Of a stretch of 64,000 bases of DNA, positions 23,425 to 37,000 are shown piece by piece (within the stretch, counting starts at the first letter, position 1; each line of letters starts with the position of its first letter). The notes beneath the pieces are model-generated. The model did no database searches. It was not told where the DNA came from and was given only the letters and a program-made list of their open reading frames with translations. The position numbers and the translations under genes were made by a program. The stretch comes from Mangifera indica (taxonomy: Eukaryota > Streptophyta > Magnoliopsida > Sapindales > Anacardiaceae). The DNA is taken from assembly GCF_011075055.1 (NCBI RefSeq), contig NC_058156.1, positions 6,200,001 to 6,264,000 of the forward strand. Reading direction: 5' to 3'.

Positions 23425-25077
23425 CTACTGAAATCTATGCTGTCGAGTATACTCCCAGAGAGCAATGGCGCCACTAACATGGACATTCAGTGATCTAACA
23501 ACTCCAAGTTGTGGAATCTCAATGCAAGCATCCAACATGTGAATTATGTCCACAGGTATGCCCTCCTTCTCGTGCCCAAGGACCAAGACCTGACAAGAAC
23601 ATAAAACAAGTTGACTATTAAATCCTGAGGCAAACTGGAAATATTAAAGAAATTTCTTCCCTAGATTAAGAATTCAATGTCAACTGAAATGCAAAGAACA
23701 CCCCAAAGAGCGAAAAGAAAAAGAAATCAGATTATTAATATACCGTCATTTTTGGGAAGTTGTAGCGATCAAGAGGTATACTGTTTGCAGTTTGCTCTAA
23801 CCCCAAGATGGAGAAGCCTTCACGTTTCTTTCTCTCCAAGAAATGTTTCACACTATTAACCGGGACTTCTTCAATGGGAACCCACTTCTCTGCTGTCACA
23901 CTGGAAAAAAAATATTTGTGAATGACTTGGACTATGAAATAAATTAAGTTAGAATATTACTATTTATGACTTTCCACTGAAAGCCTAGTACTCTATGTTT
24001 ATGGTGTTCAAAGAACTGTAGCAATTAAAGTTGCAATTGAGCTGAGTCAAGTACTATTTGGTTCAAACTCAGTTCGAAGAGGTTTATACAAAGACTCTAC
24101 AATCTATAGATTTGCAGGCTTGAGCTTAAATTCGAGTTTGAGATAGGAACAATTAACTCAAGCTAAAACTGAAAAATTACAATTAAACACCATAACTTAA
24201 ATATTTACCTATTACCCTCATATTCAAAGTCAGAGAGATTTCAGGTGTGTAAGTTCAAGATTTTAAATTTCTAATATTTACTGATATTGCACTCGAACTG
24301 AGCCACAAGCTCACCAAGCCACATAACAACAAGCTCGAGTTTCACTTGACAATAATCAAACCAAACCCAGCTCAAGACAAGCCATGCCACAAGTAGCTTG
24401 CAGAAGCTCGGCTTGTTTACAATGGCTGTAGCAATCTATAGATGGAAAATGCACAGATACAAAAGTTCGCAAATGATTATCGATACCTGATGAGCTGGAA
24501 TTGTTTGTCACGTAATATGTTTGCATCAGCAATGGCTAATCCAGATGCCTTAAATACCTGCGAGGAACAATGTGGGCATAAAGAACCAATATGCCAAGTA
24601 AAGTTGCCAAAACATGCCACAGTGGAGAGGGTGAGAGACACATAACCCCTTAAACATATAAATTTTGTTACATTGCACACACTGATTAAGTTATGACATA
24701 TCATTTTAGTAATATTAGGAATTGAATTCTCTCTATTATATTAATAAATTACACTGATTCATAATGCAGATGAATTTTTTGCATTTGATCTATATTTCCA
24801 CATTGAAATTTGCTTTAGTGAAATGTAATACACTCTCCTCACTGCAAAAGATTAAAATCTTGATTTCATCACTCTGTGATAAATCAATAAAAATTTAATA
24901 AGCACTGTTGGCTACAGTATACCTCACATGTCCGTGCCAAACCGGCAAGGTTAGGTATGCGATCGATTAATGAAGCAACAAGGACAAATTGTTGTCGACT
25001 AGCCCTTATTTTATCCATAGTCACACTTCTTGACTGCAACGCATGATCAAAAAGTCGATCTTCCTTTTCAATTTCTG
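23425..25077 (-). CDS. Catalytic SPOUT domain exons (32-35) of the methyltransferase
   Basis: Exon 32 (24923-25077) holds motif 1, [10 protein letters not shown] (about residues 1712-1721), whose Arg is the conserved residue of TrmH-type enzymes. Exon 33 continues [20 protein letters not shown]. Exon 34 (23744-23900) has the [20 protein letters not shown] stretch. Exon 35 (23425-23589) has motif 2, [16 protein letters not shown] (about 1798-1813), and motif 3, [20 protein letters not shown] (about 1822-1841). Motifs 2 and 3 form the deep trefoil knot that binds S-adenosylmethionine in this family. All three are intact, so an active enzyme is expected. The exon 32 acceptor is AAGCAG, so tandem acceptor use could add or drop one Ala. 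Confidence 0.93.
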
Positions 25078-28000
25078 CTTTTCAAATAAACACCCATTGA
25101 GGACTTTCATTTAGAAATAAATATAGAGATATGGTTCTATGATAAATGATACTAACTGAAATACAACAATGGTAATTGCAAAAGAGGACCAAAACATCTG
25201 ATCTTTGCCTCTTTTATGCATTTAGTTATTAGATTTTATACGTACCTGAAAGTTGTTTGTATGTTTCTCTACTTCCCAAAAGAGAACTGGAACTAGCATC
25301 TTGCTTCTCATGTTTGGACAGAGTAAATTTTTTCTGAAAATCTAACGATGAATCTTTATGCTGGTAGGAAAGTAATTCTTCTTTGCCAGGATTGCACAAT
25401 ATTTCTGTGCAGTCAGGATCTTCACCTATTATTAGGCTCTCATTCTTGATAGTCAGTACATCCTTGGCCATTGAACATCTCAGGTCTTCCCTGACATCCT
25501 GCAAAAAGTGGAAATATGATTCCAAGATAAGATAAAAAAGAAGGAAAAGAAACAAACAAGAAATAAGGAGGAAATAGAAATGAATTAAAAGAAAAAAAAG
25601 CAGCAAGAAGCAATCAGGTCTTACATTCAAGAAGTTGAGCACTTGCTCCATAAGGGATCTTGGAATGCATTCAAACTGGAGTTCCTTCATTCAACCCCAA
25701 AAAAATAGGAGAGGAAAGACACAAGTCTCAGAAAGGAAAAATTTCATTTACATTGAGTGAAGAACAAATACTAACAAGTAGAATGTGCAACCACATGGCT
25801 TAACGATTGACCAGCTCAACTGATTTAAGTTGATATTCTTCAAAAATTTGGACAACATTTGAATTTTATAAAACAAACAAGTGGAGAAGTAATTATCCAA
25901 ATAATGTCACTCTTCTGCTCTGTATCTTTTATATATATATATATAACACTACTCTTGTAAAATATAAAAACAAAAATAACCTTCACAAGCAGAATTGATT
26001 TAATGGGAATAATCAAGTTGTTTACATGACCAAAAAGAAAGTAATGCTGACCAAAGCTATACTTATCATAAAATCATAATATAAATACAATAAACTATTA
26101 TCACTAAAAGCAAAAAACAATAATAATAATTATCATCTGGAGAGTATATTCTTGTTAAAAGGCTAGAAAAAATGTAAATGCCATTATATTAAGTGAGCTT
26201 TCCCACCAAAACAATGAAGTACATTCTAAGAATGGGTTAATTCATCCTTTCACACATACTAGGGTGCACTTTTTCATCTAATTTTCTTTTGGGTGCCCTA
26301 TATATCATCCCTTGCACTGCATCTTATTGATAATAAACAAAAATAGATGTATAAAGTTATCTTGTGCATCACATTCAAAAATAAATTCTCTGTACTAGTG
26401 ACCACTTTAAACTGACCAGCACAACTGCTTCAGTTTTAATCAATTTGGAAAGTTTGGAACACCTAGAAAACTATGCATGGATGTAAATAAGTAATCAGCC
26501 TGAGTAACTGTGTATGTTAGAATAAGCTTGAGTCTCTTCTACTCAACATTTATTTATTGCTAAAATATAATCAAATGTTGCCTAGGGTTGTCCATAACAG
26601 TGCTACCTATGCTTCTACCCCAAAAGAGATAGTCTCATAGATAGATTATTCAACTTTAATTAAGCATCCCTAACCTCAACCCGATTGACAAATATTCCGG
26701 CTGGAGTAATGGAAAGATTGGGGTTATAGGCATCAAGGTATCCTTCCATCGATGCTCGCAAGCTGAAAAAAAAAAAAAACCAAATTAATAAACATTAACC
26801 TAATATCTAATGGCTTTCAAGTTGGTCATACACACCCTGCATAAGAGCACATCAGCAACCCTACACATGGACTAAAATGAGCACAGATAGAAAAGTTATG
26901 TCTGAAGAGATTCACTGATGATAAGTTTAGAAATGTTTTTTTTCAATATTCAATACAATAGAATTGAAAGAACTGCAAAAGGATGTCAACAGTAAGAAAA
27001 TCTTGAAACAGAAAATCTATCAGAACTATGATATAGGGGAATGCATATATAGATCCATACCGCACGCAATCAGAATTCTTTGCCAGGTATAATTTCAAAT
27101 CTTCAAAGCACCTTTTCTCTAAAGGCATTACCTGATAGGTTTCAGATTCAGGAGGAAACAATTTGCAAAGAACATGGTATACCAACAACTGCAAATGGAT
27201 ATCAGAAAGTTGAATCATATGACTAGATCCAGTAACACTGGACAATAACATAATTAACCAAGGGATTCGAAAAAGTTTCTACTCGTCAACTTCAAAATAA
27301 ACTAACCTGGGTAAAGCCACGTAAGCTGTGGTGATGCGAGGTCAATAATGGAACTATGGGAGGAAGTAAAACATCCAAATGCATAGTCTGGACTGCTTTA
27401 GATGCATGGAGGATAATATTAGCAGCAATGAACACATAGGAAGAAAGTGCCTGCACTTGATGACAAAGACTTTCTGTTAAGCAGAAAAACTTGAAGAAAT
27501 TGTAAGAAGAAGAAAACTTTATTTCATTGCGTATTAGTCTTGGTTTAGGGTCAATTTATACATACATTTCTCCATAGAAAGGAAACAAAAAATTAGAAAT
27601 TATTACAATTGATTCTTTCCCAATTCCCACACTCCCCTCAAGCTGGGAATAGATATTTCCGTTTCTAGTTTAGACACAATTTTTTGAAATGTTGTGGTAT
27701 TTAGTCCTTTGGTAAATACATCTACGAAATGACATTCTATAATATATACGTCATGCTGGTCAACCTGCTTTCTAGTTTTTCCTTAATGAAATGTCTATCC
27801 ACTTCTATGTATTTTGTTGGTCATGTTATATTGGATTATGTACATTGTTGATTGTGGATTTGTTATCACAATAGAGTCTCATCAGTCCATCCCATTTAAT
27901 CTTCAAGTCTTTTGAAATGATCTTCAACCACAAAAGTTCACAAAAACCTTGAGTCATCACTCGAAACTCTACCTCAACACTAGATTTTGCTACTACATTC

Positions 28001-31000
28001 AGTTTTTTGCTACTTCATGTAACAAGGTTCCTACCAAGAAAAGTGCAATATCGAGAAGTTGACCCCGTGTCAGTCATTAATCCAACATAAACTGCATCTG
28101 TATATACATCATGCATTAATCTTGCATTTCTCTTGAATGAGATTCCTATCCCCACTGTGACACCCGATTAACAGTCTGCAAATAAGATTGGATTCGAATC
28201 AAGTTTGTTCAAGCTTGAGATCAGCTCAAATGAGTTTAAGTTTAAGCTTGAAAGTTCAATATTTTTTAGCTCGAACTTTACAGTGTTCAGTTCATCAAGC
28301 TCATGAACTTAAAAAATTTGATACAAAACAACGTCATTTTAACCAATATACATTAAAACAACGTTATTTTAATAACGAGTTAAGTTGAAAGTTCAATCCG
28401 AACTCGAGTTTAAGTTTTTTTAAATGAGTTGAGCTAGAGTTCATTTGAAATGAGCTCTACTCGATTCAAATTCAACCTTACTTACAGATAAACTTCCTTT
28501 GGTCTATGCAAAAACAGACCAATCAATCCAACAACAAAGGTTATATTTGGACTAATATGAGACAGATAAATGAGTCCCCCTACTAGACATTGGTACATCT
28601 CTCTATCTACATCATGAGTCTCCTTACTAGACATTCATACATCTCTCTATCTACATCAATATCCTCTTGTGCCTCTCCCAACTTATAGTTGGGATCGATT
28701 GGTGTGCTTGCTAGTAGACATGCAAACTTTTTCATTCCTCTGAGAAGGCTTGTAACATACTTCTATTAAGAGATAGTGCTTCTTTTTCTAGAATATGCAA
28801 CCTCAATTCCTAGAAAATACTTCAACTTTCCTAACTCTTTAATCTCAAATTCTTTGGCCAAGCATTGCTTCAGATGTTGTTTCTCCTTCATCATCTCTTG
28901 TCACAATAATATCATCAACATATACCAAAAGGATCGTAACTCCTCAATCTGAGTGTTTGGCAAACAACATATGATTTCCTTGACTTTGTTTTACACCATA
29001 CTCATAATCACCTTGGCGAACCTCCTAAATCATGCCCTTGGAGACTACTTAACCCATACAAGGCTTTCTTGAGCTTACAAATATGTCCAATGGCTAGGTT
29101 GTTCCCAAATCTAGGTAAAATCTTCATGTAATTTATTCCTTAAGATCTTTATGTAGAAAGGAATTTTTTACATCAAACTAATACAAATACCAGTCATAGT
29201 TGGCTACTAATGACAACAAAATTCTAAAATATTCATTTTGGCAACTCGGCAAATGTCTCATGGTAATCAATAGGGCTGGACTCGAACCGAACCTGTTCGA
29301 GCTCGACTCGAATGAGTCCAAAATTAGCCAACCCTAGCCGAGCTCGGTCGAGCTCAAGCTACTTGCCAAATTTTTCAATTAAAAATTTTGACACAAAACA
29401 ATGTCGTTTTGACCAATATGCATAAAAACGAAGTCGTTTTAATAATGAAAAACGAGTCGAATCGAGTTCAAACATGACTTTCATGAGCTCGACCTTAGCT
29501 ATATGTAAACCGAGCCAAGCTTGAGCTCAAGCCAATCAACTCCACAAGTTTGTGCATACTCTTTAACAATTAATCTTGCCTTGTATCTCTCCAATGACCC
29601 ATATGTTTTATATTTTACATTATAGACATATTTGAATCACACGAGCTTCTTTCTTGTCAACAGATTCACTAAATCTAATGTCTTAATTTTATTCTAAAAC
29701 CTCAATTTTTGCATTCATAGCTTGTCTCCAATTTTTGTTAGATAATGTTTCAAATAGATTACTAAGGATGAAAATATCGTTCAAGCTTACAAAAAAGTTC
29801 TTGTGAGAAGTGAGAATTTTTTGATTGATACAATATGAAAAAATGGGTATAATGGTCATTTTGTACATTCTCTAGTCCCTTTCCTAATGGCAATAAAAAT
29901 ATTAAGTTCTAACTCAATTTTTGGATGAGTAAGCAATTGTTAACTCAATTTTAGAATTTGGATCGGATTCTTGGACTTGCACAAGTTCAAGATCCAAAGC
30001 TTGCCTCCTTGAGTACATCTTATCAACTATTTTGCAATCACGAGCATTCACAAGCATGGGCTCACTGTTTTGTGACTCAGTTTGTGACTTGGGTGACATG
30101 GACCTAGGTGACTTAAGTGTTAGCAGACGTAGTTTGTTTGGATGATTTAGTTTGTAACTCAGATTGACATGGACACAAGTGACTTAGTTTTCTTGTTTGG
30201 ATGGAGAAGGAAATCTAACAGTCCTCATCTTCAACGACTAAATTCCCCTCTTGAAGAAAGGGTGTGGTGAAGTAAGATTCATTCTTATTTAAGGTAACAT
30301 TTGGCAAGAAATAAAATTTCCTAGACAAGGGATAATAAAACTTATATCCCTTCTATACTTAGGAATATCCCACAAATATACACTTGATGGCACATGGATC
30401 AAGTTTTCCCTCGTTGTGAATATAAACATGAACAAAGGACACACAACCAAATATTTTATGAATAAGGTTATTTGTGGTGCAAAGGTTAGGATAAAAATTG
30501 TAAAGCATGTCCATAAGAATTTTGAAACCTAAACTCTGGATGGTGAGCAATTTATGAGATGTGTGGTTGTTAAAACAACTTCCCTAATAAGATTTAGGCA
30601 CATTGTTTTGGAAGTAAACGATGTGGATTGTATCAAGTGGTCTATTTTTCTTTCAGTAACCCTATGTTGTTATGGGATATATGCACATAATGACTCGTGA
30701 ATTATCCCTTCCTTTTGAAAGTATGATATCAAAACTCGATTGAAGTAGTCCTTGCATTATCAAATCTAAACCGTTTGATTTTGACACCAATTCAGTTTGT
30801 ATCACTGTAGGAAAATTTTGAAGGATTATACTGACATTAGATTTCTGTTTGAGCAGAAAAATCCAAGTTACTTTAATACAATCATCAACAAACGATAGAA
30901 ACCACCTTGCCCTAAAATTATTAGGAATTTGTAAAGGAAACAATTATGACAATGAACCAAATGATAAAGAGCTGAGCTTATTTTATTGTTAATGGAAAAA

Positions 31001-34000
31001 GCTTTGTGTTTGTGTTTGTGTTTTCCCATTTCACACACATCTCAATGAAATCTTATAAACTACATTTTGAGACTGTGAAATGAGAACCAAGTCTTCGATA
31101 ATGAAGTCATACCTTATTTTTAGTGGATTGATGATGTTTAGAAAAAAATTGACATGAAGTATACTAGATAAAAGTATACTGTATCAAACTAAGTCTTATG
31201 AACCAATCAACAAAATAAAAACCATTGAAACATCTATCGAACATGAAGAATTAGAATGTTGGAAATAAGGGATAAAATAACACCAAAACAAGATTTACCT
31301 GAGGCTTCATGTCATAATCTCGTAAAATAGGAACTAATTGCTCCCCAACCTGAGATATCAACAATAACACAAGAATTATTGGAATCATCTATTCAGAACA
31401 AAAAAACCAATTATATAATGATAACTAGAAGGTGAAAAGTCACTGGTTCAAATTTTGATAACAAAACCAAAATCAAATAGTCCAACAAGAAGAAATGTCA
31501 AAACCTAAAAATTGAACTTTTGTCCCAAAAACTAATTGACACCCATATCAATAGGAGAAATACTCATTAGCAAGAGCTCTACTTCTTGAATACATAAATT
31601 TTTTCAAGCAAAGACAAGAAACTTTTCCAAAACACTTTTGATCCAATTTCTTGAAAATTGTTCTATTTCTTTAAAAATTTGATGTCAATTACACCCCATA
31701 TATAATTATTTAATATCTAGCATATTTAGATCCTAGTGTTTTGTGTCCTCAAATATACCTCCTGTGTTCCTTCATACACTTGAACAATTTTTTTATTCAA
31801 TTTAGAGAAAAAAAAAAAGGCTAGACCTGCCCTGCAAAATAAAGTGAAATTACTTACCAATGATGGAAACTTCAAGTAAATATTAATAGCAAATGTTTCC
31901 ATATATTGGCGCACAGAAGGTAAGTTATTTCTCTGCAAAAAGGCACAAGAAACAAATTATCATGTTCCATGAAATAACAAAAAATGGAAATCAGTTATAT
32001 TGGAATACAGTGTTAGAAATCAAAACATGCAGTCCCAACAGCATCTTCATTGTTCATAGAACTACCTATTCCTCACTCTCTAAGGTAATGGCTTTGGCAT
32101 GTATTGTGCAATAGTATTAACACAAAAAAGGTGGATCCAGATCCAAATTATGAAACCATATTGAAGCACATTGTGATTAATCCAATCACTAAAATTCCAT
32201 AAGATCTAAAATTCAAAGAAACTACTTGGTGCATGTGGTAAGTTATGCATCTCATCAATGGCAATGAACAGTGTGTTATTTATCGCTTACCAAAAAAATA
32301 TGTTCCATTTATTTTGCTAGAGCCCTTTAAATAGGTGTTTGCATGTATTAACAAATAGTTTAATCTAAGAGCATCTAATAATAGTCATCTATGTCAAGGT
32401 ATCATTTGTGTCTACATTCTCAGCCTTTCATCACTAAAGATCTAAGAAAGTCATACAACCTAGTCAAATAAGTGAGATTGTAACCAGTTGAATATATAAA
32501 TATGGGAAGAGTGGAGTCAAATATAGAAACATTAACACAAGTACAACCTAGTTAAAACAAAAAACTGTCACCAAGCCCTAGAGGTCCCTAATAGGTCTGT
32601 CCATGTTAGAAATACAGCATTCTATCACCGTGAAGTGCAACTTATCTTTTTTTCTAGAATGTGTGCCTATTATAGCTTTCCCATGACTGATGAAAATAAA
32701 TGCATAATTACAAAGATGATTGAAAAAAAGATATAAGCATGTGGAACAGCATTCACTTACATAGAGAGATATATGCAAGAAATGTGTGACATCTCCGACT
32801 ATATCATGATCAACGAAACATGATAAAACACAAATCATTTGCCAGGCACGTGCTTTTCGCCTATGGATCTGTTGAAAATACAGTTACATATAAACATCAT
32901 GATAAATTGGAATAGAAGAAAACGAAAATAACTGGTCAACTATTTCAAAGATACAAATATTATTGACCATCCAACTAATTATAACTTATATCTAAATGTA
33001 ACACAAATTCTAAATGAAGCACCTCCATTAGAAAATCCTAATTTTTTCCTTAAAAAAATCAGATGAAGTTGCATTTTCATATTCCTCAAAAATGATATTT
33101 AACTTCACTATTACAGTAGATACTCTAGATTCTCAAATTATGAAAAAATTCAAACATATGAAGCTCCTTGTAACTACTTACCGCACTATATTTTTTATAT
33201 AGCTCCTTTGCAAGATCCTTGTCATTTACCTACATGTACAGTGAATGAAATCAAAATCTGACCATATGTGATAAAGAATTGTTTTTTCAGTTAAAAAGGC
33301 AAGTGACAAGCAAATATAGAGTGAATAGATTGCATATTTATTTCTAGAACATTTATAAAGATGTCATATCATTATCACCCTTCATTGTGAAACATATCCT
33401 GCATTGTTCCATTTTATGTTGCCCTAACTAATTACAGATTTAGGTCCATCAAAGTTTTCCACATCTAGAAACTTGAGCCCCCAAAATTTGTCTAAGAATA
33501 GTGCCTTTGTTCTTTTCTATGTTGCCAATTAACATAATTCAAAGTTTGGGCCAATCTTAATGCTTTCATACAGGGACAGAACGAAATACCACAAGATCAA
33601 GAAGCTCCAGCAGAAACATTTTTCCAGAGTCAAGTGCAGCTTGACAGTCCTCACTTGCATTTGCTAATCCCACCACCTCAGCCAGATTAGCAAGCTTGTA
33701 AAACAGAACAGCAACGGACACACGTGCATATAACTCAGTGTTGATAAATCTCTGAAACGAAAAAGCATCTATTAGTACGACTCATTTGAAGTTTCTGAAA
33801 ACCATTTCAATCACCATACATCTCCAGTGCAGTACAATAATAAAACTTTGATCAGCTTATTTACCAACAATCTGTTATTGAATCACCCAATCTGCAGTCA
33901 CCGAACTGACTGGAGGAATACTGCTCAATTCATTCAAAGAATTATAAAATTGAAAAATACTGCATTCTTTTTAATAATAATGAACACTAGAAACTAGTCA

Positions 34001-37000
34001 ACAAAACTCTATAAATGATAAAAACATCCATAAAAATGACTTGTGAGAGGAGTGGACTCAAGCTCAAATTGAATAAGTCGAGTTCGAATTAACTTGGATC
34101 AAATCCAAAATTTAATTGTTTTCAAAGCAAGTTCAAGCTTTAACTCGTCACTCTTAAATGGGTTACTTTGGAGAGCTAGACCTTGTTCGGACTTAGCCCA
34201 AATCGAATCCAGCCCTAATCTAAGTAAATATTAATGAAAACTACAATCATGATAGCAAAATTTTAGTTCCTTCTATATTGTCCAATCTAATTACAGTTCA
34301 TTTACAACCTGCTAAAATGGAAGCAACCCTAGTACATGACAAGTATTCAGGGTAGGGACCTAAAGATGATGATGAAACATACCTAAAATTAATGGGAAAT
34401 GTTAATGTGATCTGCAATTGTGCATCTAATCTCAAATATCATTTTTAATTCTATGTCTTCCAATTGGGTCCAAAATTGGGAGACAAAAGTTGATTTTTCA
34501 AGACATTCCCTTTTTAGATAACCAACCTACAAATCCAATTAACTAACTATAGTTCAAAATGGGGCCTTTGCAGAACCATACAATCTAGGAAACAAGAAAC
34601 TCCAAAGGCTTTTCACCAGGTGGGAGGTTAGGCCTAAATATGAACTAAGTTGAGTCCCAACACCTCTTGGTTTGAGTTCGGCTAAAATGAAAAATGGGGC
34701 GGCTTGAGTTTGGCAAGTTCATCAAACTAAAGTTAAGGGTAACTCGAGTTTAACTTGGTCCCTAAGTTGAAATTGGAAGCTCCACTCAAGTTCATAGATC
34801 AAATTTGTGGCTTGAGTTAGTGACTCATAGACAAAACATCATTTTACCCAATAATAGTCAAAACAACATTTTGACAATTATTTAACATAGTTTAAATCAA
34901 GCCGCAAGCCAAGCTTGAACCAATTCCAACTTGCAAGCCAAACCAAATCAAAGTTCCTCATAGCTCGAATTCGACCTAAATGAATTTGAATCGAATCAAA
35001 CCAAACCAAGTCAGCTTTCGAGTCTGAGTCAGCTCAACTCGGGTACAACCCTATGGAAGACCTTGGGAAATCTAACTCCAAATCTTGTGGGCAAACTAAG
35101 AGCCTAACCACTAGACTAAATGATATCCCAATTCTTCAAACGATCTAACATGGAAACTTCAGAGTGATATTAAGACCAAAATTCATTCAATTTAAATAGA
35201 GATAGTAGGCAATTAATATATCATGTAAGTTATAAATATAATAATGATGACGTTGATAGCTTACTTCTGTCAGCTCAGAGTCTGGGCTTTTGGCTAATAA
35301 CGATACTTCAATTTTGGAATCATAATTATCACTCAATTCAGCTTCAAAATCCTCATCAAAGGCAACTGATAAGGAAAACCTTCAGATTTTAAGATATTCC
35401 ATAGTTTAAATCAATGAAAATAATCAACTCAAAGCAAAATGCATTTTATCTTTAGACGCACCAGAACCATAGAGTGTTAGCAGCTTAAGTTCTTTGAGAT
35501 AGTATTTTATGATCCTGGGATTTGAGAGCCAAAGACCTGTCAAATGTAATGCTGCTAGACGAATTGTACGTGGACTTTTAGAGCCTTCCTCAAGAATTTT
35601 TTCGACAAACTGCAATAATGATATTAAAAGGTGAAGGAGATTGAGCATGTTCTTGATATAACATATTGAAGGTAATCAGCAGAAAATACAAACAAACATA
35701 TGAGACCCACATACCCACTTTAGAGGCCCTGGTGAATTCTCTTTTATATGCATTCCCTCATCACAAAACACAGAAGAATGCAATACAGAAGAAAGAAGCG
35801 CAGCAATAGGGGCAACCCTCCGCTTGTTGCAGTTGACATGTAATATCCAAGAGGAATGAACTAAACGCCACATCATCTGCACTAAAAATTTGATTCATGA
35901 GGTGTTATTTCTTTCATTAAAGCTAAAATAACAAAACATAATAAGCCAATTAAAACAAAAACATCAGATGAAATACATTCAAGTTGGTCATCAAACCGCA
36001 CCAATTTTACATAGACCACAACCAAGTTCTTTTTTGATAATATATAGGTTATTTTAAACTGTTTAAATATAAAGAAAATTTTTTTTGATAATGTTAAAGT
36101 TTAGTAAAACTCCTAACAAAAAATGAGAATTAACATGGACACTATAAACGATCAAGACAGCTGAATTTGTTTTGTGCATGTCTCTCTCTTAATAGAAGCA
36201 TTTTAGAGTCTAGTGCAATTAAGTGTGTGGATATTCTTCTACTCAGGAGTATAAATGTTCTTGCCCTCTTACTATAAGCATTTTAGACTCTAGTGCAATT
36301 AAGTGTGTGGATATTCTCCTACTCAGAAATCTTACAAAGAAGAATTTGTATCTAGTGATGTGACCACTTTTTATTCACAACTGTATTTTACCAAGACTAC
36401 TCTTCAGAGAGAGAATTTAGATTCAAAAAAGAACTCTTTTTTTTATGTACCTATGTCTTTATCGCTTGCCCAAGTATCCCAATTCCTAAAAATCATATTT
36501 CTTCTTCTAATACAAATCACAGTATACCTGAACAGGATAATAGTCAGACACAGGAGAATTGACAAGATTGAATCAAACTGGGCTTAAACTTTATTCTAAA
36601 AGGTCCAATGCTCAATGTGATAAACAACTCAATGACTCTAATCTCCAGGCAACTGAACCGAGTAAAATCTGAAGTATAGCCTTCACAATCAACTTAGCCT
36701 ACACTATCACTAGGTACTATTTTATCTTATGAAAAACCAATAAGTGATGAAGTTATTTATTCCCCATTGCTATTAGAAACCGGGTCAGATCTTGTACATT
36801 ACATCCCGTGTCTAGCTATGTGATCTATGACAAGTTAGCATGTTACCATGCTTTTACTATAAATATTTCAAAACTAGTGCTACCTAAGTTAGTACAGGAA
36901 GCATTCAATGATTAGAATTGACAAGAGGTTGTATTAGAGGAGATAAGAGCTTGGGAGAAGAATGGAACATGGGAATTGGTCAAGTTACCCAAAGGAAAGA

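Larger units (their letters stand above)
27490..30960 (-). mobile_element. 5'-truncated Copia retrotransposon in intron 26, sense orientation
   Basis: Minus-strand order is integrase (30662-30943, [20 protein letters not shown]), the integrase end (30359-30550, [20 protein letters not shown]), a linker (29914-30099), reverse transcriptase (about 29800 to 28700) and RNase H (to about 27660). A purine tract GAGGGGAG and an LTR start TGTGGGAATTGGG follow at about 27631. No gag or 5' LTR is visible upstream, so the 5' part is lost. Frames are broken. The LTR runs to within a few tens of bases of the exon 27 acceptor. Confidence 0.8.
27452..31298. other. Intron 26, 3.8 kb, filled by a Copia fragment
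   Basis: Lies between exon 26 (31299-31349) and exon 27 (27307-27450), with its AG at 27451-27452. Almost all of it is a Copia fragment that itself contains two small dispersed repeats. About 340 bp of unique intron remain near exon 26. Confidence 0.75.

Noticed and set aside
24442..24645. Plus-strand gene over exon 33
   Set aside because: Antisense shadow of a conserved methyltransferase exon.
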